DNA from: DASQZK01 sp963771005
GTDB taxonomy: Bacteria; Bacteroidota; Bacteroidia; Bacteroidales; GCA-2748055
Assembly: GCA_963771005.1 (NCBI GenBank)
Contig: CAVYRO010000003.1
Span: 806,001-870,000, forward strand
Length of the DNA: 64,000 bases
Direction: 5' to 3'
The position numbers and the translations under genes were made by a program. Positions 1 to 9,213 of the stretch are shown one piece after another (within the stretch, counting starts at the first letter, position 1; each line of letters opens with the position of its first letter). The notes beneath the pieces are model-generated. The model had not been told where the DNA came from and searched no databases. It saw only the letters and a program-made list of their open reading frames with translations.

Positions 1-648
1 AGTCTCCTTCTCCTTGTCATCATGGATCTGGCGTACCGGTTCTTCCCCGTTGAGGGTTTCAATCATCCATGGGTCAATTATGAGAATCTCGGCGCCTGGT
101 TCAACAATAAGATTGAGGGAGTGGACAAGGCAAGCGAATGGGCATCCTTGAATTTTGTTACGACTACCGCACATACAATCTGGGGTGTTCTTTGCGGCAA
201 ATTGCTGATGAGTGAAAGGACCCCGGCGAAAAAGATGCAGATCCTGATCATTGCGGGGGTATCTGCACTGATCGCGGGCTATTCCCTGGATTTATTGAAC
301 ATAACGCCGATCATCAAAAAAATAGCAACCTCCTCTTTTGTCATGGCAAGCGGAGGGTGGACCATACTCGCACTCTGCTTCAGCTACTGGCTGATCGATG
401 TCAGAAAACGCTTCGGTAACGGATCGCGGTTCTTTATCATCGTAGGAATGAACAGTATTTTCATTTATCTGTTCTGTCACCTTGGCGGTGCCGGCCTTTT
501 CGGCCGCATTGTCAAACCATTCAGCGAGCTGCTCTTTGGATGGGGAGGTGAAATGACAGTTAATATCATAACCAGCCTCACCGTCTGGGCGGCACTCTGG
601 TATCTCTGTTACTGGCTCTATATAAATAAGATTTTCATTAAAATCTGA
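1..648 (+). CDS. NagX/HGSNAT-like membrane acyltransferase, 3' part
   Basis: The frame is open from the first base, so the gene starts before the window and only its C-terminal half is present; the internal Met at position 22 is not a convincing start. The protein is very hydrophobic, with about five membrane helices, and contains SERTP followed by a basic segment, an IDVR motif and an IVGMN motif. These are shared with the gene at 57081-58188, which marks both as paralogues. The family (DUF5009/heparan-alpha-glucosaminide N-acetyltransferase-like, NagX) is thought to transfer acetyl groups to amino sugars across the inner membrane. The next gene follows 42 bp downstream on the same strand. 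Family assignment is good; substrate is unknown. Confidence 0.75.
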   Translation, partial: SLLLLVIMDLAYRFFPVEGFNHPWVNYENLGAWFNNKIEGVDKASEWASLNFVTTTAHTIWGVLCGKLLMSERTPAKKMQILIIAGVSALIAGYSLDLLNITPIIKKIATSSFVMASGGWTILALCFSYWLIDVRKRFGNGSRFFIIVGMNSIFIYLFCHLGGAGLFGRIVKPFSELLFGWGGEMTVNIITSLTVWAALWYLCYWLYINKIFIKI

Positions 649-690
649 GGTTGATCCCTCCGGGGATTCAATCTTAATATACCGCTGAAT

Positions 691-1971
691 ATGTCTGCAA
701 TAAACCGCCGGACATTCATCAGGAATCTGACCGGGACTGTTTCAGGAACGGTTTTGCTCGGAAGTAACCTGCCATTATTGAATTCCTGTGCCGGGAACGG
801 CGCGGGCCGGTTCACTGTAAATATTCCGATGCCTTTACAGGTAGTGATAGATGATGTGGGCTGGTGGTCGGGGGAAGATGGCAGTAAAAGGAATGAACCC
901 TATCGTACGGGGATAAACCGTCACCATGTACCGGCCGATTATACAGCCATTGTTGAACTGGGACGCCGGTTGGGGATCAGGCCCCAGGCTGCCTTTGTAT
1001 TATGCGAATGGGATAAGGAGAACATTCTGAGACAGCTTCCGACGTCAACATGGATGGGTAAGAATTGGGATAATTCAAGATGGGTGGGTCCATGGATGGA
1101 AGAAGCTGCGGATATCATTCGTAACAACAGGGATCATTTTGAGCTTACCATTCATGGGATAGGCCATGAATACTGGGATGGAGGCGCATTCACCCGGGCC
1201 GAATGGACCGGTTCCGACGGAGTAATGAGATCACCTGACCAGGTCAGGATGCACCTCGATTTCTTCGGGAAGATCCTGGAGCAGCATAACCTGGGTCCTT
1301 TTCCGGAATCTTTTGTTCCATGCGCCTTCCGTCATTCATTCGGACCCTCGGAGGGACGCAGTGTCAGCCTTGCCAGCCTTCTTTCTGAAAGAGGCATCGA
1401 CTACATCAACACACCTTTCTCTATCATGTTCAATAAAGAAAGGGTGCAATATCCCGGCTTCGGATTTGATGATGGCGTAATGACTGTAGATCGCGGAGAA
1501 GACCAGTTTGACTGGGATGTATTCCCGGCAGAGCCTTTGAATGAAGTTGCGGGTCCTACCTGCGGCATGCACTGGCCCAACCTTCTTCATCCCGATCCGG
1601 AAAGGAACGAAGAGATCGTGGATAAGTGGGTGAAATATCTCAAACCATACAATGATAGACCGGATATGATGCTGGCCCCCGATTCGAGGGCATTCCGGCA
1701 CCAACTTGCTCATCACACGCTAACGGCCATCCGTCCCGGTAAAGGATCCTTCACACTCAGTTTTGGTGAAACGGATAAGCTGCCCGGAGGTATTGGCAAG
1801 CAGGATCTTGTGCTGAAAATAAAAACCGAAAAACCCGTGAAGTTTCATTCGGAGGATGCCGATATTTTATCACAGACCCTTCCGGAGGGAACCGGATTAC
1901 AGTATAACCTGGTAATACGCAGGAGAGCCGGGATCACGAAAAAGGACATACTGATCGGCATATCCGGATAA
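691..1971 (+). CDS. Tat-type lipoprotein, possible polysaccharide-deacetylase-like enzyme
   Basis: The 426-residue protein starts with a twin-arginine motif (NRRTFIR, residues 5-11), a hydrophobic stretch and a lipobox ending LNSC near residue 33. It should therefore be exported folded and lipid-anchored. Two motifs suggest a metal-dependent deacetylase-type barrel: DDVGWW near residue 54 (a DD pair as in NodB motif 1) and HGIGHEYW near 154 (paired histidines as in motif 2). The acyltransferase gene ends 42 bp upstream, so the two are probably cotranscribed. A second protein with comparable motifs lies at 29738-31781. I do not recognise a specific family, and the enzymatic role is an inference from the motifs and the sugar-rich context. 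Confidence 0.55.
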   Translation: MSAINRRTFIRNLTGTVSGTVLLGSNLPLLNSCAGNGAGRFTVNIPMPLQVVIDDVGWWSGEDGSKRNEPYRTGINRHHVPADYTAIVELGRRLGIRPQAAFVLCEWDKENILRQLPTSTWMGKNWDNSRWVGPWMEEAADIIRNNRDHFELTIHGIGHEYWDGGAFTRAEWTGSDGVMRSPDQVRMHLDFFGKILEQHNLGPFPESFVPCAFRHSFGPSEGRSVSLASLLSERGIDYINTPFSIMFNKERVQYPGFGFDDGVMTVDRGEDQFDWDVFPAEPLNEVAGPTCGMHWPNLLHPDPERNEEIVDKWVKYLKPYNDRPDMMLAPDSRAFRHQLAHHTLTAIRPGKGSFTLSFGETDKLPGGIGKQDLVLKIKTEKPVKFHSEDADILSQTLPEGTGLQYNLVIRRRAGITKKDILIGISG

Positions 1972-2199
1972 TATCTCTCATCATAGTTGAGATTGATATA
2001 AATATCCGGATCGGTTGCCTCGATCATACCCCCATAGTGGAACAGTAGCGTGAAAGACCTCGTCATTATGTTCCGATTCCATGCCATTAATACGGATCAC
2101 CGGGCCTGCATTAACCTGTAATCTGAAATCCACAACGAGGTATCCTTTGTAATGGCATCGTATTCACACCGCATGTATTTACCTGCATAACAGATCGCG

Positions 2200-2427
2200 A
2201 CCTGTCATTACTGTAATAACAGGTCACGACCTGTCACTACTGTACTGATTTGTTGGACCTGTCATTACTGTAATAACAGGTCGCGACCTGTCACTACTGT
2301 ACTGATTTGTTGGACCTGTCATTACTGTAATAACAGGTCGCGACCTGTCACTACTGTACTGATTTGTTGGACCTGTCATTACTGTAATAACAGGTCGCGA
2401 CCTGTCACTACTGTACTGATTTGTTGC
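2200..2427. repeat. Four tandem 57-bp repeats with nested palindromes
   Basis: Copies begin at 2200, 2257, 2314 and 2371 and are almost identical. Each holds an imperfect palindrome (acctgt ... acaggt arms around cattactgtaata). Each junction with the following segment forms a perfect 16-bp palindrome acaggtcgcgacctgt (with one variant, acaggtcacgacctgt, after the first copy). The array fills the gap between two convergent genes and ends about 15 bp before the stop codon of the ABC ATPase. A series of strong hairpins there could act as a two-way terminator. The remaining spacer at 1972-2199 shows no convincing gene. Confidence 0.9.
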
Positions 2428-2442
2428 GACATGACATTACAA

Positions 2443-3108
2443 TCATGACACAAATGCAGGTATAGGTGCAATTTTCCCTTTGTCAAGGATAAGCAATCGC
2501 CCGGTATATTCGGTAACTCCCGGATCATGCGAAACGAGGATAACCGTTCCTCCGTTCCTGTGGTATTCACCGACGAGCTGCATCAGCACCCTCCCGTTTT
2601 CAGGATCAAGATTCCCGGTCGGTTCATCGGCGAGCAGGATCTCCGGTGTCTTGATGATTGCCCTGATAAATGCTGTTCTCTGTTTTTCGCCGACACTCAG
2701 GTCTGAGGGATACTTATGTTTCAATTCTGAAAGATTGCATTTTTCCAGGTAATTATCCAAATCTTGTTCTTGCAGTTTCCCGTGAAATCCCAGTTGGATA
2801 TTTTCGAGCACGGTTAACCATGGCATCAGATGAAACTGCTGGAACATAAAACCGATATGCTTTTTGCGGTAGCCGGCAATCATTCTGCTGTTGCCGTCAT
2901 AGATATTCCTGCCGTTAAACCGGACCTCGCCGGTATCCGGCCTGATAAGTCCCCCGATGATGTTCAGCAATGTCGATTTCCCCGCACCGCTTGCTCCCTG
3001 TACGGCCACGAAATCCCCCTTTTCTATATCAAGGCTTACATTTTCGAGTGCGGTGAATTCCCCCGCACCTGTTATATATTTTTTGGAAATATTTTTTATC
3101 TCGAGCAT
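2443..3108 (-). CDS. ABC transporter ATP-binding protein, LolD/MacB type
   Basis: This 221-residue ATPase has a Walker A motif GASGAGKST near residue 40, a signature LSVGEKQR near 138 and Walker B ILLADEPTGNLD near 158, followed by the switch histidine in VSHD. Length and sequence match the LolD/MacB/FtsE-like subgroup, which powers mechanotransmission or lipoprotein release rather than solute import. It is the last gene of a five-gene operon, 27 bp after the FtsX-type permease that is its evident partner. The 57-bp repeat array lies just beyond its stop. Substrate unknown; the operon context points to a function linked to the large propeller protein. Confidence 0.93.
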   Translation of the reverse strand: MLEIKNISKKYITGAGEFTALENVSLDIEKGDFVAVQGASGAGKSTLLNIIGGLIRPDTGEVRFNGRNIYDGNSRMIAGYRKKHIGFMFQQFHLMPWLTVLENIQLGFHGKLQEQDLDNYLEKCNLSELKHKYPSDLSVGEKQRTAFIRAIIKTPEILLADEPTGNLDPENGRVLMQLVGEYHRNGGTVILVSHDPGVTEYTGRLLILDKGKIAPIPAFVS

Positions 3109-3135
3109 TCCGGATAATTTAAATTGAATAACTGA

Positions 3136-4302
3136 TCATTCTTCACTTAGAATTCTCGCCGCGTCGATCCTTGAAGCCAGCAGGGCAGGGATCCAACTGG
3201 CAAGCATCCACAGGAATGGGAAAATGAGAAGTACTGAGTAAAAAACAGGCCATAGCGGTTTGATACTTCCGGCGGTGAATCTGAATATCTCACGGCCGGC
3301 ATATTCAGCTATCAGGGTACCGGCGAAGAATCCGGCAATGCCGCCTGCAAGCCCGAGGATGAATGCTTTGAACAGGATCATGAACAGGATGGTACCCTGT
3401 GTTTTCCCCATGGCTTTCAGAAGTCCGATCTCTCTCTTTCTTGTGATGACATTCTGATGAAAGAGCAAACCTGTTATCAGCAGGCAGCAGATCATGACAA
3501 AAGGAATGATGAAGGCACCGTATTTATTCATCATTACCCGCTGGTTTTCCCGGGCATCGGCGATGCTGCTGATCTCGGTCACCTCCAGGTCGGAAAAGAT
3601 CCGCTCAACCTGGTTCCGCGCATTTTTGATCCTTCCGTCATGACATACGCATCCGAGAGCTTCTATCTTATTGATCTTTCCTTCCATTCCCAGGATATTT
3701 TGCAGGTCGGTAAGATGAAAAGCCACGCCCTGGTCCATCATGCCTTTCCCTTCCGTCATTCTCTTTTCCACCGTAAAACTATGGGGTTTGCCGTCGGATC
3801 CTTCGATAATGAAAGGAGCGCCGGGTTTAATGTTATCGGCGATAAGGGCGCCGACATGGACTGTGCCTTCTTTCACATCAAAACCCATGGTTTCCTGTCG
3901 CGGCAGGTATTTCTGCGTTGCTTCATCCTTATAACCTGAAAGAATGATCTGGTGCAGAGATCCGTTTGCGTCACGCCAACCGGGGTATTTTACCTGCAGT
4001 ATCCCCGTAAGGTGCCTCACCGCATCGAATGTTTTGGATTCTGCGAGAACATCCACATACCGGTCGGGAAAAGTTCCCGTATGGTTCACCGAATATAGAT
4101 CAATGAGATTGGTGCCCTTCGGGAAGATAAAAAGATTCAGCCCCTGTTCGCGCATGATCTTCCGTGTTTCATTCTCGCTGGCCTTGCTCAGGGTGTAGAT
4201 CCCGACGGAGACCGATCCTGCAACGATGACGGTAATCAGGATCACCAGCGAGGTGATCTTCCTGTACAGGAGTTCTTTAAGCACTAACCGGGATGGATTC
4301 AT
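3136..4302 (-). CDS. FtsX/MacB-type ABC permease
   Basis: The 388-residue protein has one N-terminal membrane helix (residues about 15-36), a periplasmic domain of about 220 residues and three C-terminal helices. It carries the ITRKREIGLLKAMGKTQG signature that couples FtsX-domain permeases to their ATPase. This is the MacB/LolC-E topology. Within the periplasmic domain CVC near residue 220 is an unusual cysteine pair. The start overlaps the stop of the upstream one-helix gene by 4 bp (ATGA), and the ATPase gene follows 27 bp downstream. It should form a type VII ABC complex in the inner membrane. What it extracts or signals is not evident. Confidence 0.9.
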   Translation of the reverse strand: MNPSRLVLKELLYRKITSLVILITVIVAGSVSVGIYTLSKASENETRKIMREQGLNLFIFPKGTNLIDLYSVNHTGTFPDRYVDVLAESKTFDAVRHLTGILQVKYPGWRDANGSLHQIILSGYKDEATQKYLPRQETMGFDVKEGTVHVGALIADNIKPGAPFIIEGSDGKPHSFTVEKRMTEGKGMMDQGVAFHLTDLQNILGMEGKINKIEALGCVCHDGRIKNARNQVERIFSDLEVTEISSIADARENQRVMMNKYGAFIIPFVMICCLLITGLLFHQNVITRKREIGLLKAMGKTQGTILFMILFKAFILGLAGGIAGFFAGTLIAEYAGREIFRFTAGSIKPLWPVFYSVLLIFPFLWMLASWIPALLASRIDAARILSEE

Positions 4303-4523
4303 AGGATCTGTTTTTTTTGCTTTCGGATGAAATACAGGGTCAGTATGACAACGGCGAGAATAATGAAGGCTCCCGTAGCCAGGAATGATATTTTAAGTGA
4401 ATGATCTTCCCGAACTATTACCGCCTGTGTCTGAACGGTCGCCTGCCTTGCCTTCTGTTCCGTAAGCCACTTCGGTAAAGGCCTGCTTCCGAGGCTGTCG
4501 TATGTAAGGGTATCAGCCTGCAT
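4299..4523 (-). CDS. Small single-helix membrane protein of the PQQ/ABC operon
   Basis: A 74-residue protein with a charged and polar N-terminal half and one hydrophobic helix (about residues 47-67: ISFLATGAFIILAVVILTLY), ending in a basic tail RKQKKQ. The tail suggests the N-terminus is outside and the C-terminus in the cytoplasm. Its start overlaps the upstream stop by 1 bp and its stop overlaps the permease start by 4 bp, so it is almost certainly translated as part of the operon. I do not recognise the family. It could be an accessory subunit of the ABC permease or an anchor for the envelope proteins encoded upstream. Confidence 0.8.
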   Translation of the reverse strand: MQADTLTYDSLGSRPLPKWLTEQKARQATVQTQAVIVREDHSLKISFLATGAFIILAVVILTLYFIRKQKKQIL

Positions 4524-5308
4524 TATTTTCCCGATAACAGGTTCGCGTCTATGATCCCGTTGAGGAGGGCAGGCTGTGGATTATCCCAATCCTCAGTGAA
4601 CAGGATGTCGGTTCCCGGTAGGTTGTCTTTGATCAGGCAGCTGCATTCAGCCGTGAAATAATCGATCATCAGGCCAATATTTTCTTCTGTGATCCCTCTG
4701 CCCACGAGGGGTTCCAGGGCTTTGAACCGGCCAAAAACACCGAACAGCATAGGCTGATCGATCCCTTGCAGGTCATCCTCTACATTCAGCAGGAGTGAGG
4801 TAAACAGGGCTTCTTCCTTATTTTGCCGGTTTAACTCAAATACCGGGATGATCTTCCCGAATGGGGAAGCCTCCAGTGTTTTTTGGAGGAGCAGGAAACC
4901 GGCATCATCTTTTTCCGGGAGGCCGGTCGTAAGGTAGACCATTACGCAAAGCTTGCCATTCGTAAGTTCGCCGGCGATTTTTTCCCGCAGGGGTGAACGG
5001 GTCAGATCCGCGAGTTCACCTGCCGTGTGGAATTTGGAAAACAACCTGCCTTCGTAATACAGGCCATAGTATGGCATGCCTGTGTCCGGCTTTTTCACGG
5101 TCCTGAAATCAATGTTTGCGGATTTTATATTTTCCAGGAGAGCTGCATTTTCCCTGTTTACCGTTGGTGTTGGAGGATCGTTATGAAAATAAACCAGCGT
5201 ATAACGATGAGGGATGATATTTAGCAACACCCATTCGGAAACCCTGGTGGTACAGGCGAGACCCAGGATCCCTGCCGTGACGATCAAGATCATTCGCACT
5301 TTTTTCAT
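4523..5308 (-). CDS. Unrecognised exported or membrane-anchored protein
   Basis: The 261-residue protein begins with a hydrophobic signal or anchor (residues 5-20) with a cysteine at 19, but the lipobox is not canonical. The mature part is soluble and acidic, with a single CSC pair near residue 231. No family was recognised. The sections TLVYFHNDPP and KLCVMVYLTTG look like alternating beta strands of an alpha/beta domain, which is weak evidence for a thioredoxin-like or similar fold. Its start overlaps the stop of the giant propeller gene by 4 bp (ATGA) and its stop overlaps the next start by 1 bp, so expression is translationally coupled. It probably acts in the periplasm with the propeller protein. 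Confidence 0.75.
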   Translation of the reverse strand: MKKVRMILIVTAGILGLACTTRVSEWVLLNIIPHRYTLVYFHNDPPTPTVNRENAALLENIKSANIDFRTVKKPDTGMPYYGLYYEGRLFSKFHTAGELADLTRSPLREKIAGELTNGKLCVMVYLTTGLPEKDDAGFLLLQKTLEASPFGKIIPVFELNRQNKEEALFTSLLLNVEDDLQGIDQPMLFGVFGRFKALEPLVGRGITEENIGLMIDYFTAECSCLIKDNLPGTDILFTEDWDNPQPALLNGIIDANLLSGK

Positions 5309-8300
5309 CTTTCGGTCATTTGGTTTTCCGCCATCTTTTCCTGTTCGATCCGGATACCTGAAAGGATCGTATTTCCCTTTTCGGGGAACATACTTAACCG
5401 GATTGTTCTGCCGGCCCTGATGCCACTGAAGGATTTTACAAGTTCCCTGTCTTTTCTACCCGTTTCTTTCATAATATCGAGATCATCCAGCACTCTCCGG
5501 TCCTGTAGTATCACATCAAAAATGCGATCACCCGGCGCGGCATTTTCGGGTTCGCAGAAGTAAAGGGTGACCATATAGGAAGCATCCGGAACATTTTCTT
5601 CCTTCGAAAGGGTGATCTCCAGGGATCTTAATCCTTCGATGGAACTTGAAATGATCCAGGGCATATTTTCAGAGTCTACGGAAACGGGTTCTTTTCTTAT
5701 GGCCCGGTAGCCGGCCGTATCAATTTTTACCGGGATCTCAGGCGATGTTCCCGTATAGGGATACTCAAGCCAGAGCGTGTTGTCATCGGAAGTCCTGTCA
5801 CCGGGTGCATTCAGATTCAGCCCCAGCTGCTTTATCTGTTTCCCGCTCCATTTGTAATTGCTGTTCGTCCAATATGACATCCAGGGCATATTGATCAGGG
5901 CAAGTGAAGTCTGGTTCTGGTAGGGACACTGGCAGGTGCGCGTATAATCAGGGGAATTCAGGACTCCGTCGGCCACGATCAGGTTGGCGGAACAACCGGC
6001 CTTAAATCCGCCCAGGTTGCCTGTGCCTTCGAAAACATCGAGATTGACAAAACCCGCAGAGGCAGAACGGAAAGTCAGAAGATGCTCACTGGCAATGACG
6101 TAACCGCAACCATACTCGCGTTTGAAATTCCAGGGTACTTCTTCACCCGTTAACAGGTCATTTTCATAAACTTGTTCTCCGTTCATAAGCGAAAATGCCT
6201 CGCCGTTGGTATAGATTTTCTCACCCGAAATAATGGGTGGGTTGGAATATTCCGCCGGTTTATCCCACAGGATTTTCCGCGTCAGTGTATTATATACGAT
6301 CATCCGCTTCCCCTCCTCACCGGTGAGCATATCACGTGAAGGACGGTTTGCCTGGAGGAGAAGTTTATGCTTTGCTGAATAGCCGAGCCAGGAACCGAAG
6401 ATATTTTCCTTCTCCTCATGTAGGATCTCCCCCGTCCTGATGTCGATATAAAGCAGCCGTGATCCAGCAGGCTGATCCTCTCCGCGGCGTTTGAGTTTTG
6501 TTTCAAGCCCCTGTGGCAGTTTATCGAGACAGAAAAGGATACCGTCTCCTGCGATCACCGCATTATGGATGAATCCATGGACAGACCGGATACTCCAAAG
6601 TGTCTCTCCACTGTACCGGTTCAGGATGATGAGTTCTTCGCTGGCCGTATGGCTGAAATCCGAGAATCTCGCTTTTTCCGGTTTATCATCTTCAACCCTG
6701 ATTTCCGGGTAATTCGTGAAATTGCTGCCAAGGATAAGGAGGCTGTCGTATATCCCGATATATCCAAGCTCATTCGTCTTTTCTTTGCCGGTAGTAATAA
6801 CTTTCACTGTTTCTCCCGTCGTGATATCCAGAACATGGCAACGGGAACCCTCAATGACGTAAATATATTCCCGGGTGGCAATGAAATTGGTTCCCCTGGC
6901 GTTTGCGCCGGGAAGATGTTCCTGGTTGTATTTTGTTTCGAGCGGACTGTCGCCGTCGTATGACTCATCATAATACACCAGCCAGGTATCCTTGTCGATT
7001 CCTTCAAATTCATGTTTCCACAGCATCCGGCCTGTATACACATCTCTGGCGCTCATACTGCTCACACCCTGGATGATGAGCCTGCCGTCGATCACCTGTT
7101 CAGGAGGGCCGTGACCATGACGGGGAAGCACATCGAGATTGGAATTACCTCCGAACCAGAGGATGCCCAGGGGCGCCTTAACGATCTCATCGTCCGACTT
7201 CACCGTATTCGAGATATTGCCATAGGTATGTGTCCAGTCCGCAGCCCCTTTCAGGGCACCCGTCCGGGTAACCATGATATAGTCATGTCCGCCTGTCATA
7301 TCTGCACCATAGAGCCCGAGGTTAGCAATAGTCTTCATCAGGGCACCCTGCTGCCTTCCCTTGGTATTCAGCCAGATCCTTCCGTCATAAGGACGGGTGG
7401 CTTCATAAAGGGACGTGATGATCCCCGCGTTGTCTCCTTCCAGGCAGCCGGGTCCGGTAACGATCGTCAGCGATGAGAAATACTTTGGCAGAAATGTAAG
7501 ATATTCTTCAAAATCCAGAAAGCAAAGCCGGTCGGCATGTATCCCTTTCACATTAAAATATTCCCTTAGATATTCGATCCTGGCAGGATCCTTTTCAAGG
7601 GCAATGATACACAGGGTTGTTTTGTTCACGAGTGATTCCAGCAGGTCGGGGTCGCCGGTTCCGGCCACCAGCCCGTATCCGCTTGTTATGCCCGTTGACC
7701 GTATAATTTTTTCAGCCAGTGGGGAACTGGCTTTTTTCCCTGTGAATGCGGGTTCGATGACAGTAATCCTTTCAACCGGCTTATCACCGAAAACCAGGAT
7801 GCTTCCCTCGCGGGTCACAGCGATAAGTTTCCCGTTGGCGGCCAGCAGTCGTTCGATGCTCTGATCCGATGGATACGTCCAGGATTTTACAGGTTTGTTT
7901 CCATCCAGTTTTATGGCGCTTACACCTGAATCTCCGGCAGCAAAAAGGCAATTTCCCGCTTTGATGAGGTCATGTACGGCGTCCGCCTTAATCTTCCACA
8001 GGGTTTGGCGCTCTCCATGGTCGCCAAGACGTACGGCGGTAACCGTATCCCCTGAAAAATAGGCCGTATTACCGTCCAGGGCCGGGTACTCTCCGGCATC
8101 TTCCAGGAGCTTCTTCCCGGAAACGGGATCATACATATAGGTCATGCGTTCCCTGTGGTGGTTGAAGTAAACATGGTCTCCGGCGCAGATAAATCCGCCG
8201 CCTGTTTTTCCGCTTTCTGCCAGGTGATAGAAGATCTCCTCCCCGGTATCCAGATCGAAACCTGCGGGGACGGTGCGCCCCCCGGCAACCAGCAACCTGT

Positions 8301-9012
8301 TCCCGCTGATGGCGAAAGTACCCTGGGGAGCTACGCCGGCGAAGGCCGGGGAGCGGTGCGGCTGAAGGATATAATCACTCCCGGTGCCTTCGTTTTTCCA
8401 GAGTATCCTGCCTGTTTCCGTATCGATTGCATAAATGAAGGTGCCCATCATCGGGAAGATGCCGGCGGCCGTGTACAGTATATCATCTTTAATCACAATT
8501 CCACCGCGTGCGGGCCACATGGAGATCATCCTCTTATTGCCAAGGAGCTTGTTCGCTGCAGGTGCCAGAGAGATCTTCCAGAAGAGGGTCCCGGTGGCGG
8601 CATCGAGGCAGTAACAATACCCGTCATCGCCGGTGAAATATACTTTGTTCCGGTTGATGGCCGGGGGGAGACGTACAGGCCCGTCGGTGTAAAAATGCCA
8701 TAACTCCTTTCCGGTGGCGAGATCAAGGGCAACGACCTTGTCTTCATCATTGAAACCAAGGAATATTCTTCCGTTGGCCACCACGGGTTCAAATACCCGG
8801 TCAAACTGCATCAGGTTCTGGTTCAAAGGATCGTCCCATACAGGAGTCCGTTCCGTGTAGTTCGCCTGCCATTGAAGGTAGAGACGATCTGCGGGTTGCT
8901 CAGGTGTCGAGGCGGTATGGCCCGCATCCGAGCGCCACATCGGCCAGTCGTAATACTGCCCTCCGGAGCTTAATGCAGACAACAGTAAAAGGAAGCTTAG
9001 GGTTAATCTCAT
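5305..9012 (-). CDS. Giant PQQ-like propeller / Rossmann / malectin-like protein
   Basis: The protein is 1,235 residues if translated from the Met at 9012, which gives a clean signal peptide (MRLTLSFLLLLSALSSGG); an in-frame upstream Met at 9063 is less likely. Domains in order: an eight-blade-type PQQ-like beta-propeller (about 20-430) with many repeats such as GRIFLG and ALDLATGKELWHF; an inserted Rossmann-like segment resembling SAM-dependent methyltransferases (about 437-585, with AGTGDPDL and EKDPARIEYLR); a second propeller region (600-1080) with the cysteine motif CQCPYQNQTS; and a malectin-like domain (1090-1235). It is the first gene of the five-gene operon. The combination recalls large BamB-like proteins of Planctomycetes. 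Whether the methyltransferase-like part is active cannot be told. Confidence 0.88.
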   Translation of the reverse strand: MRLTLSFLLLLSALSSGGQYYDWPMWRSDAGHTASTPEQPADRLYLQWQANYTERTPVWDDPLNQNLMQFDRVFEPVVANGRIFLGFNDEDKVVALDLATGKELWHFYTDGPVRLPPAINRNKVYFTGDDGYCYCLDAATGTLFWKISLAPAANKLLGNKRMISMWPARGGIVIKDDILYTAAGIFPMMGTFIYAIDTETGRILWKNEGTGSDYILQPHRSPAFAGVAPQGTFAISGNRLLVAGGRTVPAGFDLDTGEEIFYHLAESGKTGGGFICAGDHVYFNHHRERMTYMYDPVSGKKLLEDAGEYPALDGNTAYFSGDTVTAVRLGDHGERQTLWKIKADAVHDLIKAGNCLFAAGDSGVSAIKLDGNKPVKSWTYPSDQSIERLLAANGKLIAVTREGSILVFGDKPVERITVIEPAFTGKKASSPLAEKIIRSTGITSGYGLVAGTGDPDLLESLVNKTTLCIIALEKDPARIEYLREYFNVKGIHADRLCFLDFEEYLTFLPKYFSSLTIVTGPGCLEGDNAGIITSLYEATRPYDGRIWLNTKGRQQGALMKTIANLGLYGADMTGGHDYIMVTRTGALKGAADWTHTYGNISNTVKSDDEIVKAPLGILWFGGNSNLDVLPRHGHGPPEQVIDGRLIIQGVSSMSARDVYTGRMLWKHEFEGIDKDTWLVYYDESYDGDSPLETKYNQEHLPGANARGTNFIATREYIYVIEGSRCHVLDITTGETVKVITTGKEKTNELGYIGIYDSLLILGSNFTNYPEIRVEDDKPEKARFSDFSHTASEELIILNRYSGETLWSIRSVHGFIHNAVIAGDGILFCLDKLPQGLETKLKRRGEDQPAGSRLLYIDIRTGEILHEEKENIFGSWLGYSAKHKLLLQANRPSRDMLTGEEGKRMIVYNTLTRKILWDKPAEYSNPPIISGEKIYTNGEAFSLMNGEQVYENDLLTGEEVPWNFKREYGCGYVIASEHLLTFRSASAGFVNLDVFEGTGNLGGFKAGCSANLIVADGVLNSPDYTRTCQCPYQNQTSLALINMPWMSYWTNSNYKWSGKQIKQLGLNLNAPGDRTSDDNTLWLEYPYTGTSPEIPVKIDTAGYRAIRKEPVSVDSENMPWIISSSIEGLRSLEITLSKEENVPDASYMVTLYFCEPENAAPGDRIFDVILQDRRVLDDLDIMKETGRKDRELVKSFSGIRAGRTIRLSMFPEKGNTILSGIRIEQEKMAENQMTER

Positions 9013-9213
9013 AGGTAAAAGATAAAATAATATAGTCTGAAAAAACGGGTTGATCTCCCGCAAATAATTCCCTCAATCCCTTCTCTCCCCCGATACAATT
9101 TTTAACCAAAAACGTCACGTCTTCTCACGATCCCCGTGGGCAAAAATATTTCAGTAATTTATGCATTCCGGGCGGAATTCACAAGAAGTTTCTAACTTAG
9201 TCGCGAGATAGAA

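Noticed and set aside
1972..2160. Short coding-like stretch on the minus strand between the Tat lipoprotein gene and the repeats
   Set aside because: A frame of about 55 residues with reasonable composition exists, but it has no start, no recognisable family and runs into the repeats; at most a gene remnant.
2200..2427. 57-bp repeats as a CRISPR array
   Set aside because: The units are contiguous with no unique spacers and no cas genes are near.
8155..8703. Long antisense frames inside the giant propeller gene (for example 8155-8703 and 7012-7476 on the plus strand)
   Set aside because: They are mirror frames of a high-quality coding sequence with clear propeller repeats, without start signals or family features.
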